64,000 bases of DNA from Gammaproteobacteria bacterium (lineage in GTDB: Bacteria; Pseudomonadota; Gammaproteobacteria; Steroidobacterales; JABDKV01): the NCBI GenBank assembly GCA_029862165.1, contig JAOTXU010000001.1:62001-126000 (forward strand), written 5' to 3'. The position numbers and the translations under genes are program-made. Below, piece by piece: positions 8,684-17,880 of this stretch. Below the pieces are notes generated by a model. The model had not been told where the DNA came from. It ran no database searches and worked only from the letters and a program-made list of their open reading frames with translations. The first letter of the stretch is position 1; every line of letters starts with the position of its first letter.

Positions 8684-11600
8684 ATGAGCTTTACGCGCGA
8701 TATTTTTGTCTGTCTTCGCAAGGTTCGGCATCTTGTGTTAATCCCGGCTGTCCGAGGAGTGTCTGTGAGAGTGCGCCCCGCGGTTGTAATAATGTTGTTA
8801 TTCGGTCTCGGCCCGTCACTGGCACATGCGCTGGCGTTGGGCGAGATTCATTTGAATTCAGGACTGAATGAACCGCTGGATGCGGAGATCGAAGTCATCA
8901 ATGCAACGCCGGAAGAGTTAGAAAATCTCACCGCAAGCGTCGCATCGCGCGAGACTTTCGAGCGCTACGGACTGGACCGACCTGATTTTGTTTCTGGGCT
9001 AAGGTTCCAGGTAGCCCAATCAGGCTCGAGAAATGTGTTGCTTGTTGGGTCAACCAGACCAATTTCCGAGCCGTTTGTTACGTTTCTGGTTGAGGCACAA
9101 TGGCGGCGCGGCACACTGTTGCGCGAGTACACGGTACTTCTAGATCCGCCCGTTTTTCTGCCGACGCCACAACGCGCAGCACCAGCACCGGTGATTGCGC
9201 CACGCAGCGTGCCCAGTCAGACGCAGCCTTCGAGCGGTCAGATCGCCCGGGACCCGGCACCTCGACGCACAACACGGCGTTATGCCGGAACGCCGTCGTA
9301 CGGCGCCAACTACGGTCCGATACAACGCAACGAGACCCTTTGGAGCATTGCAGAACGTTTGCGAACCGACAGATCGATCACAATGAATCAAATGATGATT
9401 GCGATTTATCAGGCGAACCAGAGCGAGTTCCTCGGCAACATCAATCTGATGAAAGAAGGATCGGTTTTGCGAATCCCGGATCGGGCAACGATCGAAGCTG
9501 TCGCGCAGCCGGAAGCATATGCGTTGGCCGTGGCCCACAATCAGGCGTGGCGCGCAGGCACGCCCAGACAGGTCGCCAGCGCGGGATCTGCACCATCAAG
9601 AATTAGCAGTACACCCGAAACCGCTCGTCTGCGTCTGGTGGAACCGGACGAAGCGACGCAAGGCACAGCGGCCGATGCGCGGAGTGGTGCTGAGGTGAGC
9701 GATGCGGCGACGCGCGAAACGCTTGCGCGCAACGAAGCCGACATTGCAAGACTCTCGGATGAAAACCAACAGCTACGTGCCGATCTCGATGAGATTCGTC
9801 GACTGCTTAATGTTCGCGACAGCGAGCTAGCGCAAATGCAGCAACAGCTCGGGACCGAGGCTCCAGTAACCGCTCCGACAGTTTCACCAGCTGTTACCGA
9901 GACTGTGCCGGACACAACCGCTGCGGAAACCGTAGCGGATGAAACCGGTCTAACGAGCGAGAGGGGTGTTGCGGCAACCGATGTTGAGCCGGCTGATGTA
10001 ACGGCGGATACGGACACCGGAGTGGAGACCGAGACAGTCACTGCGACGACAACTGAACCCACTGTCACCACCGAACCGACCGCCACAACCGAACCGACTG
10101 CCACGACCGAAACCACCATACCGGTAGTCAAACCGCCGGTATCGCGTCCGCTGCCCGATGAGCCAGGAATTGTCGCCAAAGCGGTCGATCTGGTTAAAGG
10201 TGCATTCACGAACTTATGGGTGTTGCTGGGCCTGGGCGCTATCGCCCTGGGTGCATTTGGAATGATGGCGCTGCGTGGGCGCGCTGAAGAAGGGCACGAT
10301 GCCATCGATGCCCTCACGCGTGAGGCCAGAGAGAGCGCCCCCGACACGACGATTTTGCCGAAATTTGAAATGCCGGCTGAAGCACCAGTTGCACCCTCCG
10401 CCGCACCACCACCCGTGCCGGCTGCCGCTGCACCGGAATCTGTTGACGATGTCGAGTTCTTTGAGGACAGCGGGACGTTCAAGCCCGTTGATTTCGAAGC
10501 GCAGGCCTCAGTTGACGCGGAATCCGGGGAATATCCTTTTGAAGACACGATCGGTGGCGAGCTCAAACTTGATCAGTCCGACCCGCTGGCCGAGGCCGAT
10601 TTCCACATGGCTTATGGTCTGTACGACCAGGCCTCAGATCTGGTCAAAAAAGCGGTTGCGCGCGAACCCACTCGGATAGATTTGCGGATGAAGTTGCTGG
10701 AGATTTTCTTTGTCTGGGGCAATGAGGGTGAGTTCCGTTCCACCGCACAGGACTTGCGCGACAACATGCCTGACGAAGTCGCGGCGGAGTGGGACAAAAT
10801 CGCAATTATGGGCAAGCAGATTTGCCCGAATGATGACCTCTTTGCTGGCGATGCAGGCATGGGCGCCAGCGCTGATATCGATCTTGAGTTTGAACCGAGC
10901 GGCCATCAGGCGGTCGTCGACCTCGACACCGGTGGTGACGCAGGTGAACTCGTGGAGGCCGGTGTCGACCTTGATATCGGCGGTGCGCTGGGTGCCGATT
11001 CGGGTGTCGCCGGCGCATTCGATACGCTAAATGCGGACATGATGGATTTCGACATCGGCGAGGAAGCCGGGCCGGTCAACGAAGACGATGATACGCGTCC
11101 CGAACCCGTCGAGCAGATAAAAGACCAGATTCGCGCGAGGCTTAGCAGTACCGACACGGATGAAACGGCAGAGATGGATCTAAGCGATCTTGGCGTGGAT
11201 CTCGATCTGGCCGGTTCACCTACGGATTCCACAGATTCGGGTGAGGATACGGCAGAGGCGGATTTTGGCGATATATTTGAAGCGCCAGAGGCAGAGGCCG
11301 ACGCCGACGCGCCAGTAGCAGACGTCGATTCGACCAGCGAACTACCGGTCGCAGCGACAGAATTGACAGCCGGTGGCAGCGGACTCGATCTGGATATTGG
11401 CGATATATTTGGCGATTTGGACAGCGAGGATGACGAGGAAACGGCGCGAGACCTTGCAGCGCTTGAGGAGTCGATGGAACAGACTGGCTCGCCGGTCGAC
11501 GATACCGTCGATACAGGTCATTTCTCAGCAGAAGTTGAGACCCTGCACGGTGATGCGCTCGATGTCGATATCGGCGCATTTAACGATGACGCTGTCGGCG

Positions 11601-12061
11601 AGACGCGTTTGATCGCACCGGGCAACGACGAATCTGAAATCGCAGATGACTTCTCCTCTGAAATATTTGGTGACACTGACGATGCGACGCAGTTGATTGG
11701 TCCCCAGGAGTCCACCGGCTCACATCGTGAGGATACATTCTCCGCCACTGTGTTTGGTGAGGATGAAACCGTGCAGGTACCGTCATCCGGTGTAGCTGAC
11801 AATGGTCTGGATCTGGATATCGGTGAGGCACTGCCAGACGCCAGTGGCGATGCAACGACTGCCAAAGTAGCAACAGCTGAGCTGGCGTTACCTAGTTCCG
11901 ATGATGAGCTCACCGAGGTTGGGACCAAGTTGGATTTGGCGCGGGCCTACGTGGACATGGGCGATCCTGATGGAGCACGGGGAATCCTCGAAGAAGTAAT
12001 GGCAGAGGGAAACGAAGGCCAACAGGCTGACGCCCGCGAGATGCTATCCAACTTGGGCTGA
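8684..12061 (+). CDS. fimV: FimV/HubP-family polar landmark protein
   Basis: A 1125-residue protein. An N-terminal signal region is followed by the FimV periplasmic start (LALGEIHLNSGLNEPLDAEIEV, residues ~45-70) and a LysM peptidoglycan-binding motif (NETLWSIAERLR, ~210). A coiled coil comes next (~345-390), then a Thr/Pro/Glu-rich linker with TEPTATTEPT repeats and one membrane span (LWVLLGLGAIALGAFGMMAL, ~510-530). The cytoplasmic part is highly acidic, contains a TPR-like stretch (DLVKKAVAREPTRIDLRMKLLEIF), repeated LDLDIG motifs and ends with the FimV C-terminal TPR (LDLARAYVDMGDPDGARGILEEV). FimV/HubP recruit polar machinery such as type IV pili and chemosensory arrays. A TATATT-like -10 may lie just upstream (8650-8665). 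Confidence 0.92.
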   Translation: MSFTRDIFVCLRKVRHLVLIPAVRGVSVRVRPAVVIMLLFGLGPSLAHALALGEIHLNSGLNEPLDAEIEVINATPEELENLTASVASRETFERYGLDRPDFVSGLRFQVAQSGSRNVLLVGSTRPISEPFVTFLVEAQWRRGTLLREYTVLLDPPVFLPTPQRAAPAPVIAPRSVPSQTQPSSGQIARDPAPRRTTRRYAGTPSYGANYGPIQRNETLWSIAERLRTDRSITMNQMMIAIYQANQSEFLGNINLMKEGSVLRIPDRATIEAVAQPEAYALAVAHNQAWRAGTPRQVASAGSAPSRISSTPETARLRLVEPDEATQGTAADARSGAEVSDAATRETLARNEADIARLSDENQQLRADLDEIRRLLNVRDSELAQMQQQLGTEAPVTAPTVSPAVTETVPDTTAAETVADETGLTSERGVAATDVEPADVTADTDTGVETETVTATTTEPTVTTEPTATTEPTATTETTIPVVKPPVSRPLPDEPGIVAKAVDLVKGAFTNLWVLLGLGAIALGAFGMMALRGRAEEGHDAIDALTREARESAPDTTILPKFEMPAEAPVAPSAAPPPVPAAAAPESVDDVEFFEDSGTFKPVDFEAQASVDAESGEYPFEDTIGGELKLDQSDPLAEADFHMAYGLYDQASDLVKKAVAREPTRIDLRMKLLEIFFVWGNEGEFRSTAQDLRDNMPDEVAAEWDKIAIMGKQICPNDDLFAGDAGMGASADIDLEFEPSGHQAVVDLDTGGDAGELVEAGVDLDIGGALGADSGVAGAFDTLNADMMDFDIGEEAGPVNEDDDTRPEPVEQIKDQIRARLSSTDTDETAEMDLSDLGVDLDLAGSPTDSTDSGEDTAEADFGDIFEAPEAEADADAPVADVDSTSELPVAATELTAGGSGLDLDIGDIFGDLDSEDDEETARDLAALEESMEQTGSPVDDTVDTGHFSAEVETLHGDALDVDIGAFNDDAVGETRLIAPGNDESEIADDFSSEIFGDTDDATQLIGPQESTGSHREDTFSATVFGEDETVQVPSSGVADNGLDLDIGEALPDASGDATTAKVATAELALPSSDDELTEVGTKLDLARAYVDMGDPDGARGILEEVMAEGNEGQQADAREMLSNLG

Positions 12062-12109
12062 TGCCCACACCGCCACCGGCGCCACCACTCGATCCGTTAT
12101 CATCTGCGT

Positions 12110-12883
12110 ATGCGTTGCGCTCTGGTCATTGAATACGACGGTAGTGGATTTAACGGCTGGCAACATCAGCCTGCGGCCGCCAATGTACAGGATTGCGTGG
12201 AGCAGGCGCTCAGTCGCGTTGCCGATCATGACGTAAAAACTGTCTGTGCGGGCCGCACCGACTCAGGTGTGCATGCTTTGGCGCAAGTTGTGCATTTCGA
12301 TACGGTTGTCGAGCGACCGGCGCATTCGTGGCGGCTCGGCGCGAATACCCATTTGCCACCGTCGATTAGCGTGGTTTGGGCCGGCGCGGTTGCCGATGAT
12401 TTCAATGCCCGATTCAGTGCCCGCGAACGAACCTATCGTTACCTGATTCTCAATCGCTCTTCCCGCGCCGCCGTCGAGCAAACGCGCGCTTGGTCATACC
12501 CGCAGTGTCTGGATGTTCGGCGTATGCGCGAAGCCGCACCCCTGTTTCTCGGTAAGCATGATTTTTCGGCGTTCAGGGCTGCCGGCTGTCAGGCAAGAAC
12601 GACCCAGCGCACGGTATCGCAGCTGGAAGTCGATGCGCATGGCGATCATGTTGTTATTCAAGTCGCCGCCAACGCCTTTTTGCAGAATATGGTGCGAATT
12701 ATTACTGGCGTCCTCGTTACCATCGGCACCGGCGACCGTGAAACGCACTGGGTGGACGAATTGTTGAATCACGGCGATCGCACTCAAGGTGGTGTAACAG
12801 TTCCGGCATGCGGTTTGAGTCTGGTGCGGGTGCGCTACCCTGAGGAGTACGGTATTCCTATGCCAGTCAGCTCTTTTATGTAA
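12110..12883 (+). CDS. truA: tRNA pseudouridine(38-40) synthase
   Basis: A 257-residue TruA. The catalytic aspartate is Asp51 in CAGRTDSGVHAL, and the N-terminus LVIEYDGSGFNGWQ and the C-terminal NAFLQNMVRIITG are diagnostic. It modifies uridines in the anticodon stem-loop of many tRNAs. It lies 48 bases after fimV. In Pseudomonas trpF separates truA from accD; here only 102 bases do. Confidence 0.97.
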   Translation: MRCALVIEYDGSGFNGWQHQPAAANVQDCVEQALSRVADHDVKTVCAGRTDSGVHALAQVVHFDTVVERPAHSWRLGANTHLPPSISVVWAGAVADDFNARFSARERTYRYLILNRSSRAAVEQTRAWSYPQCLDVRRMREAAPLFLGKHDFSAFRAAGCQARTTQRTVSQLEVDAHGDHVVIQVAANAFLQNMVRIITGVLVTIGTGDRETHWVDELLNHGDRTQGGVTVPACGLSLVRVRYPEEYGIPMPVSSFM

Positions 12884-12902
12884 CTTGGGCCGGACTGGTA
12901 TG

Positions 12903-12989
12903 ATGGCGGTGACGTTCACGATGGAGCGGGCATTGTCATTGCATAGTGTGGTATCGCCAGAACCCCAAGTCACGGGATTCCTGCCGTGA
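12903..12989 (+). CDS. Possible 28-codon leader ORF coupled to accD
   Basis: An ATG at 12903 (another at 12900) opens a frame of 28 codons ending in TGA at 12987-12989, which overlaps the GTG start of accD as GTGA. No ribosome binding site is convincing before it. It may be chance, or a short upstream ORF that couples accD translation. There is no similarity that I recognise. Confidence 0.15.
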   Translation: MAVTFTMERALSLHSVVSPEPQVTGFLP

Positions 12990-13909
12990 GCTGGTTGGGC
13001 AAGCTGATGCCGTCGCGCATCAAGACCCAGAATCATCGCCGTTCTGTCCCCGAAGGATTGTGGGAGAAGTGTCAGGCTTGCGAGGCTGTTTTGTACCGGG
13101 CCGAGTTGCAGCGCAATCTGAATGTTTGCCCCAAGTGCACTTTCCACATGCGAATTGGTGCACGTCAGCGGCTCGACTTCTTTCTCGATGGTAAGCCTCG
13201 TGTAGAAATTGCCGCAGAGTTGGAGTCAAAAGATCCACTTAGATTTCGCGATAGCCGTAGATACAAGGAACGGCTCAATCAGGCGCAAAGAGACACCGGT
13301 GAGAAAGACGCTTTGGTCGTAATCGAGGGTTGTCTGCTTGGCCGGCCCGTCGTGGTCTGTGCCTTTGAGTTCAACTTTATGGCTGGTTCAATGGGTTCTG
13401 TTGTAGGCGAGAAGTTTGCCCGCGCCGGAAAACGATGTTTGCAACAACGCGTTCCGCTGGTATGTTTTTCCGCCAGCGGCGGTGCGCGCATGCAGGAGGC
13501 GTTATTGTCGCTGCTGCAGATGGCGAAGACCGCGGCCGTACTCCAGCGCATGCGCCAGGCCAGGATTCCGTTTATTTCCGTGTTAACCGATCCGACCACT
13601 GGTGGCGTTTCCGCGAGCATGGCGATGCTGGGCGATATTAATATAGCTGAACCCAAGGCGCTGATCGGATTCGCCGGACCACGAGTTATTCAGCAGACTG
13701 TTGGCGAGACTCTGCCCGCTGGCTTTCAGCGCAGTGAATTTCTCCTGCAACATGGTGCGTTGGACATGATTCTGGATCGACGTGAGATGCGTGACAGTAT
13801 TTACGAGCTGCTCGACAAGCTATTTCCAGGGCAGACCCCTGCAGACGAGGCGGCGTCGATTCGAACAAAACCCGAGTTTGAGCCTGTGTCCGAGTTTGAG
13901 GCTGAATGA
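12986..13909 (+). CDS. accD: Acetyl-CoA carboxylase carboxyltransferase subunit beta
   Basis: A 307-residue carboxyltransferase beta subunit; with AccA it transfers the carboxyl group from biotin to acetyl-CoA. The N-terminal zinc ribbon has four cysteines: Cys29, Cys32, Cys48, Cys51 (CQAC...CPKC). The crotonase-like core includes [21 protein letters not shown] and [15 protein letters not shown]. The start is GTG at 12986, which gives the usual N-terminus [12 protein letters not shown]. It overlaps folC by four bases (ATGA). Confidence 0.97.
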   Translation: MSWLGKLMPSRIKTQNHRRSVPEGLWEKCQACEAVLYRAELQRNLNVCPKCTFHMRIGARQRLDFFLDGKPRVEIAAELESKDPLRFRDSRRYKERLNQAQRDTGEKDALVVIEGCLLGRPVVVCAFEFNFMAGSMGSVVGEKFARAGKRCLQQRVPLVCFSASGGARMQEALLSLLQMAKTAAVLQRMRQARIPFISVLTDPTTGGVSASMAMLGDINIAEPKALIGFAGPRVIQQTVGETLPAGFQRSEFLLQHGALDMILDRREMRDSIYELLDKLFPGQTPADEAASIRTKPEFEPVSEFEAE

Positions 13910-15177
13910 ACTCAGCGCTTCCGGACACTCTCCGTGCCTGGCTTGAGCGTATTGAGCAACAGCACCCTACAGAGATAGACCTTAGTCTGGATCGCGTGCG
14001 ACGGGTGCATGGCAGACTGGGTTTGCGACCTGATGCGGGAACATCAATCGTTGTTGCCGGAACCAATGGCAAGGGCTCGTGTGCTGCCTATCTCGAATCG
14101 ATCTTCGAAGCAACCGGCATTCGGACCGGTGTCTATACTTCACCGCATCTCCGCCAATTTCATGAACGCATTCGCGTAAACGGTGCCTCGGTTGGTGATC
14201 TTGATATCGTAGCCGCGTTCCACCGCGTCGAATCAGCGCGTATGGATGTCACGCTCACGTATTTCGAATACGCGACGCTGGCCGCGTTGTGTATATTTCG
14301 CGATAGAGACGTCGATCTGTGCATTCTGGAAGTAGGTATGGGCGGGCGTCTTGATGCTGTTAATGTCGTCGATGGGGCCGTGTCGGTGATTAGCTCGATT
14401 GGGCTGGATCATCAGGGTTGGCTCGGTGAGGATCGTAATGCGATTGCCTTTGAAAAAGCTGGCGTATTTCGTCGTGATCAGCCTGCCGTGATTGGTGAAC
14501 GCGACCCGCCTGAATCGATTGCACAGGTCGCGGCACAAACTGGCGCGCGACTTTTGCAGATTGGCCTTGATTTCGATTGTGAACGCGGGGCCAGGAACTG
14601 GTCCTGGCACGGCTGCGTCAACAATTTCGAAGGGTTGCCATTGCCGCAATTTGGTGGCCGTGAGCAATTGATCAATGCGTCCTGCGCTCTCGCGGCCGTC
14701 GAGCAGCTGGCAGTCAGATTTCGCTCCGATGCCTCGCATGTCGCCAGGGGTCTGAGCGCCGCACGATTGCCGGGCCGGTTTCAGCGCATCGAACGAGAGC
14801 AAAGCTGGATACTTGATGTCGCTCATAACGGGGAAGCAGCGGTGGTTCTGGCTGATGCCCTGAGTGGTTTTTCCGGTCGCACCGTGGCAGTGATCGGCAT
14901 GATGCAGGCTAAGCCTGTCGAAGCAGTCGCCACAGCCCTTGATACGCAAATAGATGAGTGGATCGCGGTCAGTGACGGTCACCCCCGATCCTTGCCAGTT
15001 GCGGAACTCGCCCAGCGGCTGCAAGGCTGCGTAGGGTCGCCCGTTCGCAGCGCAGCCTCAGTCGATGCCGGTCTTGCGGCGGCGGCTGAACGCGCAGGAA
15101 AAACAGACCGAATACTGGTCGCAGGCTCATTTCACGTGGTCGGACCTGCACTGGACTATTTATCCCAACATGGTTAA
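13906..15177 (+). CDS. folC: Bifunctional folylpolyglutamate synthase/dihydrofolate synthase
   Basis: A 423-residue Mur-ligase-type enzyme that adds glutamate to dihydropteroate and folates. The ATP loop is [16 protein letters not shown], followed by [14 protein letters not shown]. The central motif is [15 protein letters not shown], and the C-terminal domain starts near [12 protein letters not shown]. Coupled to accD by an ATGA overlap, the standard gammaproteobacterial arrangement. Confidence 0.96.
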   Translation: MNSALPDTLRAWLERIEQQHPTEIDLSLDRVRRVHGRLGLRPDAGTSIVVAGTNGKGSCAAYLESIFEATGIRTGVYTSPHLRQFHERIRVNGASVGDLDIVAAFHRVESARMDVTLTYFEYATLAALCIFRDRDVDLCILEVGMGGRLDAVNVVDGAVSVISSIGLDHQGWLGEDRNAIAFEKAGVFRRDQPAVIGERDPPESIAQVAAQTGARLLQIGLDFDCERGARNWSWHGCVNNFEGLPLPQFGGREQLINASCALAAVEQLAVRFRSDASHVARGLSAARLPGRFQRIEREQSWILDVAHNGEAAVVLADALSGFSGRTVAVIGMMQAKPVEAVATALDTQIDEWIAVSDGHPRSLPVAELAQRLQGCVGSPVRSAASVDAGLAAAAERAGKTDRILVAGSFHVVGPALDYLSQHG

Positions 15178-15225
15178 GTCACCCCGAGTTAAACTGCCCA
15201 TCTCGGCATTTAACTGGAGTAACAC

Positions 15226-15771
15226 TTGAAGGAAAGATTGCTCGGCGCGGCAGTACTAATCGTTGCCGCCGTGATTCTTATTCCGGTTGTGCTCGATGGA
15301 CCCCGATCGCCAGACACCGAGTCGCGGCAGTTGACGCTGCCGGCGCCAGATGCCGACAAAGATAGCCGGGTGAGGTCCGATTCGACAAGAACGCACACCG
15401 TTGAAATTGGTGATAAACAGCAATCGCGACCACAGGAGGACCGTCGTGTGAACACATTGGCGGTGGTTGGCGAGGAAGATTCCCCGCCGTCTCCCGTGCC
15501 ACCGGTCCAACGTTCCGAGCTTCAAACAGCATCATCGGGTGATAGCTGGGCCGTGCAGGTGGGTAGCTTTAGCAGTGAATCAAACGCCCGGCGACTGGTA
15601 GAGCATCTAAAGGAATCCGAATACACGGCTTTTGTCGTCAGAAATGTCGTGAACGGGCGGCTCCTGTTTCGTGTCAGGGTCGGGCCGGAGCCGGATCGGG
15701 GCCGAGCCGAGGCGCTAGCAGAGCGTTTGCGCTCAGATCGGCAGCAGACACAATTGGTCAGTCATCCCTGA
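15226..15771 (+). CDS. SPOR-domain protein, DedD-like
   Basis: A 181-residue protein. The TTG start at 15226 has GGAG upstream and gives KERLLGAAVLIVAAVILIPVVLDG, one N-terminal membrane segment. A low-complexity linker and a C-terminal SPOR domain follow (WAVQVGSFSSESNARRLVEHL to the end), which binds denuded septal peptidoglycan. Its position between folC and cvpA is that of dedD in E. coli and of the SPOR gene in Pseudomonas. A role in cell division is inferred from the family. Confidence 0.9.
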   Translation: MKERLLGAAVLIVAAVILIPVVLDGPRSPDTESRQLTLPAPDADKDSRVRSDSTRTHTVEIGDKQQSRPQEDRRVNTLAVVGEEDSPPSPVPPVQRSELQTASSGDSWAVQVGSFSSESNARRLVEHLKESEYTAFVVRNVVNGRLLFRVRVGPEPDRGRAEALAERLRSDRQQTQLVSHP

Positions 15772-15810
15772 TAAACTGCCGGCGCGTATTCACCTGGTTG
15801 GTCAAACGAA

Positions 15811-16350
15811 ATGCACATGATTGACATTCTCATAGTGGGCGTAATCGCGATATCGGCTCTTATCGGTTTGTTCAGGGGGTTTTTCCCAGAGTTATTGTCC
15901 CTGTTGACATGGGTAGTAGCGGTTTGGAGTGGCTGGAATTTTTCCGAATTGGTCGAACCGTATATCACGGGCAAGTTAAACTCGCCGTTTCTCGAATTGT
16001 GGGTTTCACGTGGCATGATCTTTGTGGCGGTGTTGCTTATAGGCGGTTTGATTGGGCAACTCGTCGCATTGGCGATACGACAAACCGGGTTGTCGGGTAC
16101 TGATCGCTCATTGGGTTTGTTATTTGGATTGGTGCGAGGCGTCGTAATATTTGGCGTTGCGGTGCTCTTTGCGGGCACGCTTAATTTGTCGAATGAGCCT
16201 TGGTGGCAAGAGTCGCGTGCAATTCCCTATGGTGTGCAGGTGGCAGACTGGATTCACAGCATGTTGCCGGAACAGCTGGCACAGCACTTGCCAAACGAAT
16301 CAGCCGCTCCGGCGGTAGAACCAGCAGACCCGTCCCCCGAGCAACTCTGA
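15811..16350 (+). CDS. cvpA: CvpA family membrane protein
   Basis: A 179-residue protein with about four membrane segments (IDILIVGVIAISALIGLFRGF, LLSLLTWVVAVWSGW, MIFVAVLLIGGLIGQLVALAI, LFGLVRGVVIFGVAVLFAG) and a polar C-terminal tail rich in Pro, Ala and Glu. It is the usual neighbour of purF. Its molecular role is not settled. The start could be the ATG at 15811 or the one six bases downstream. Confidence 0.92.
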   Translation: MHMIDILIVGVIAISALIGLFRGFFPELLSLLTWVVAVWSGWNFSELVEPYITGKLNSPFLELWVSRGMIFVAVLLIGGLIGQLVALAIRQTGLSGTDRSLGLLFGLVRGVVIFGVAVLFAGTLNLSNEPWWQESRAIPYGVQVADWIHSMLPEQLAQHLPNESAAPAVEPADPSPEQL

Positions 16351-16362
16351 GCAGGTACTGAT

Positions 16363-17874
16363 ATGTGTGGCATCGTTGGACTGGTCGGCCGTAGCCCGGT
16401 AAACCAGGCGATCTACGACGCGTTGACGGTTTTGCAGCATCGTGGCCAGGATGCTGCAGGAATCTGCACCGCAGATGGCAGTTATTTGCACACCCGCCGC
16501 GCCAACGGTCTCGTGCGGGATGTGTTTCAGACGCGGCACATGGTCGAGTTGGCCGGTAATATGGGCATAGGACATGTGCGCTACCCAACCGCCGGTGACT
16601 CCAGTTCTTCTGAATCACAACCATTCTACGTGAACTCACCATTCGGAATTTGTCTCGGTCACAATGGCAATCTGACCAATGCCGCCGAGCTTGCGCAGAC
16701 GCTGGCGCGCACCGATTTGCGCCATCTGAATACCGGATCGGATTCCGAAGTATTGCTTAATGTGTTGGCACATGAGCTGCAGGGTCGTTGCAATGGTCCA
16801 ATGCGTCCTCAGGATCTGTTTTATGCCGTGCGCAAGCTGCATGAGCGTTGCCGGGGCGGCTATGCCGTCGTTGCGATGGTGCTGGGCGCGGGTGTTGTGG
16901 CTTTTCGCGACCCAAACGGCATCAGACCGCTGGTAATCGGTCGACGGGAAACCGTGAATGGCACCGAGTATATGGTTGCATCGGAAAGTGTTGCTCTGGA
17001 CGCACTCCGATTTGAGCTGATGAGAGACCTGCGGCCAGGCGAGGCCGTTTTGATTGACTCCGCGGGCCAGTTGCATACAGCCGATTGTGCAAACTCGGTA
17101 AAACATACGCCGTGCATATTCGAGTACGTTTATTTCGCCCGACCGGATTCCATTATCGAAAACATTTCCGTCTATAAGGCGCGCTTGCGGATGGGCGAGA
17201 AGTTGGCGCAACAAATACTGCGCGATTGGCCCGATCATGATATTGATGTAGTTGTTCCAGTTCCAGACACGAGCCGCACAGCAGCAGTGACGGTGGCACA
17301 CATGCTCGGTGTCAAGAACCGCGAAGGATTTATAAAAAATCGATATATCGGGCGCACATTTATCATGCCGTGGCAACAGGAGCGGCAAAAATCAGTGCGT
17401 CAGAAACTCAACGCCATCGATCTGGAATTCCGCGATAAAAACGTGCTACTCGTGGACGATTCAATCGTTCGTGGCACAACGTCCAAGCAAATTATTGAAA
17501 TGGCACGCGAGGCTGGAGCAAAGAAAGTCTACTTTGCTTCTGCGGCTCCGCCGGTGCGCTTTCCCAACGTGTATGGCATAGATATGCCGTCCGCCTCTGA
17601 ACTAATCGCGCACGGGCGAACCAACGTACAGGTCGCAGAATTAATTGGCGCAGATAGGCTTATTTACCAGGAGCTTTCTGACTTGATCGATGCGGTGTAT
17701 TACGAGAGCGCCAGTATCAAGGCGTTTGATACCTCGTGTTTCTCAGGTGAGTATGTCGCCGGCGATGTAAACGATGCCTACCTGGCTCGGCTGGAGCAGG
17801 AACGGTCCGACGGCGCTAAAGTCGAGCGCGAAACGCGCCGCGCAGAAACCGCAGGCGCGGGTCGCGGGTACTGA
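16363..17874 (+). CDS. purF: Amidophosphoribosyltransferase
   Basis: A 503-residue enzyme of the first committed purine step. The N-terminal glutaminase domain begins [12 protein letters not shown], with Cys2 as nucleophile after Met removal, so there is no propeptide. The PRPP motif is [17 protein letters not shown], about residues 363-379. Lies 12 bases after cvpA. The C-terminal end ([19 protein letters not shown]) is family-like in length but variable. Confidence 0.97.
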   Translation: MCGIVGLVGRSPVNQAIYDALTVLQHRGQDAAGICTADGSYLHTRRANGLVRDVFQTRHMVELAGNMGIGHVRYPTAGDSSSSESQPFYVNSPFGICLGHNGNLTNAAELAQTLARTDLRHLNTGSDSEVLLNVLAHELQGRCNGPMRPQDLFYAVRKLHERCRGGYAVVAMVLGAGVVAFRDPNGIRPLVIGRRETVNGTEYMVASESVALDALRFELMRDLRPGEAVLIDSAGQLHTADCANSVKHTPCIFEYVYFARPDSIIENISVYKARLRMGEKLAQQILRDWPDHDIDVVVPVPDTSRTAAVTVAHMLGVKNREGFIKNRYIGRTFIMPWQQERQKSVRQKLNAIDLEFRDKNVLLVDDSIVRGTTSKQIIEMAREAGAKKVYFASAAPPVRFPNVYGIDMPSASELIAHGRTNVQVAELIGADRLIYQELSDLIDAVYYESASIKAFDTSCFSGEYVAGDVNDAYLARLEQERSDGAKVERETRRAETAGAGRGY

Positions 17875-17880
17875 TTGACA

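Noticed and set aside
10050-10120. Short direct repeats as a possible CRISPR or mobile repeat
   Set aside because: They encode TEPTATTEPT within fimV; codon-level repeats of a linker, no spacers.
9541-10566. 341-codon minus-strand ORF opposite fimV
   Set aside because: Low-complexity Ser/Val/Thr product, mirror image of the repetitive fimV linker; no ribosome site or domain.
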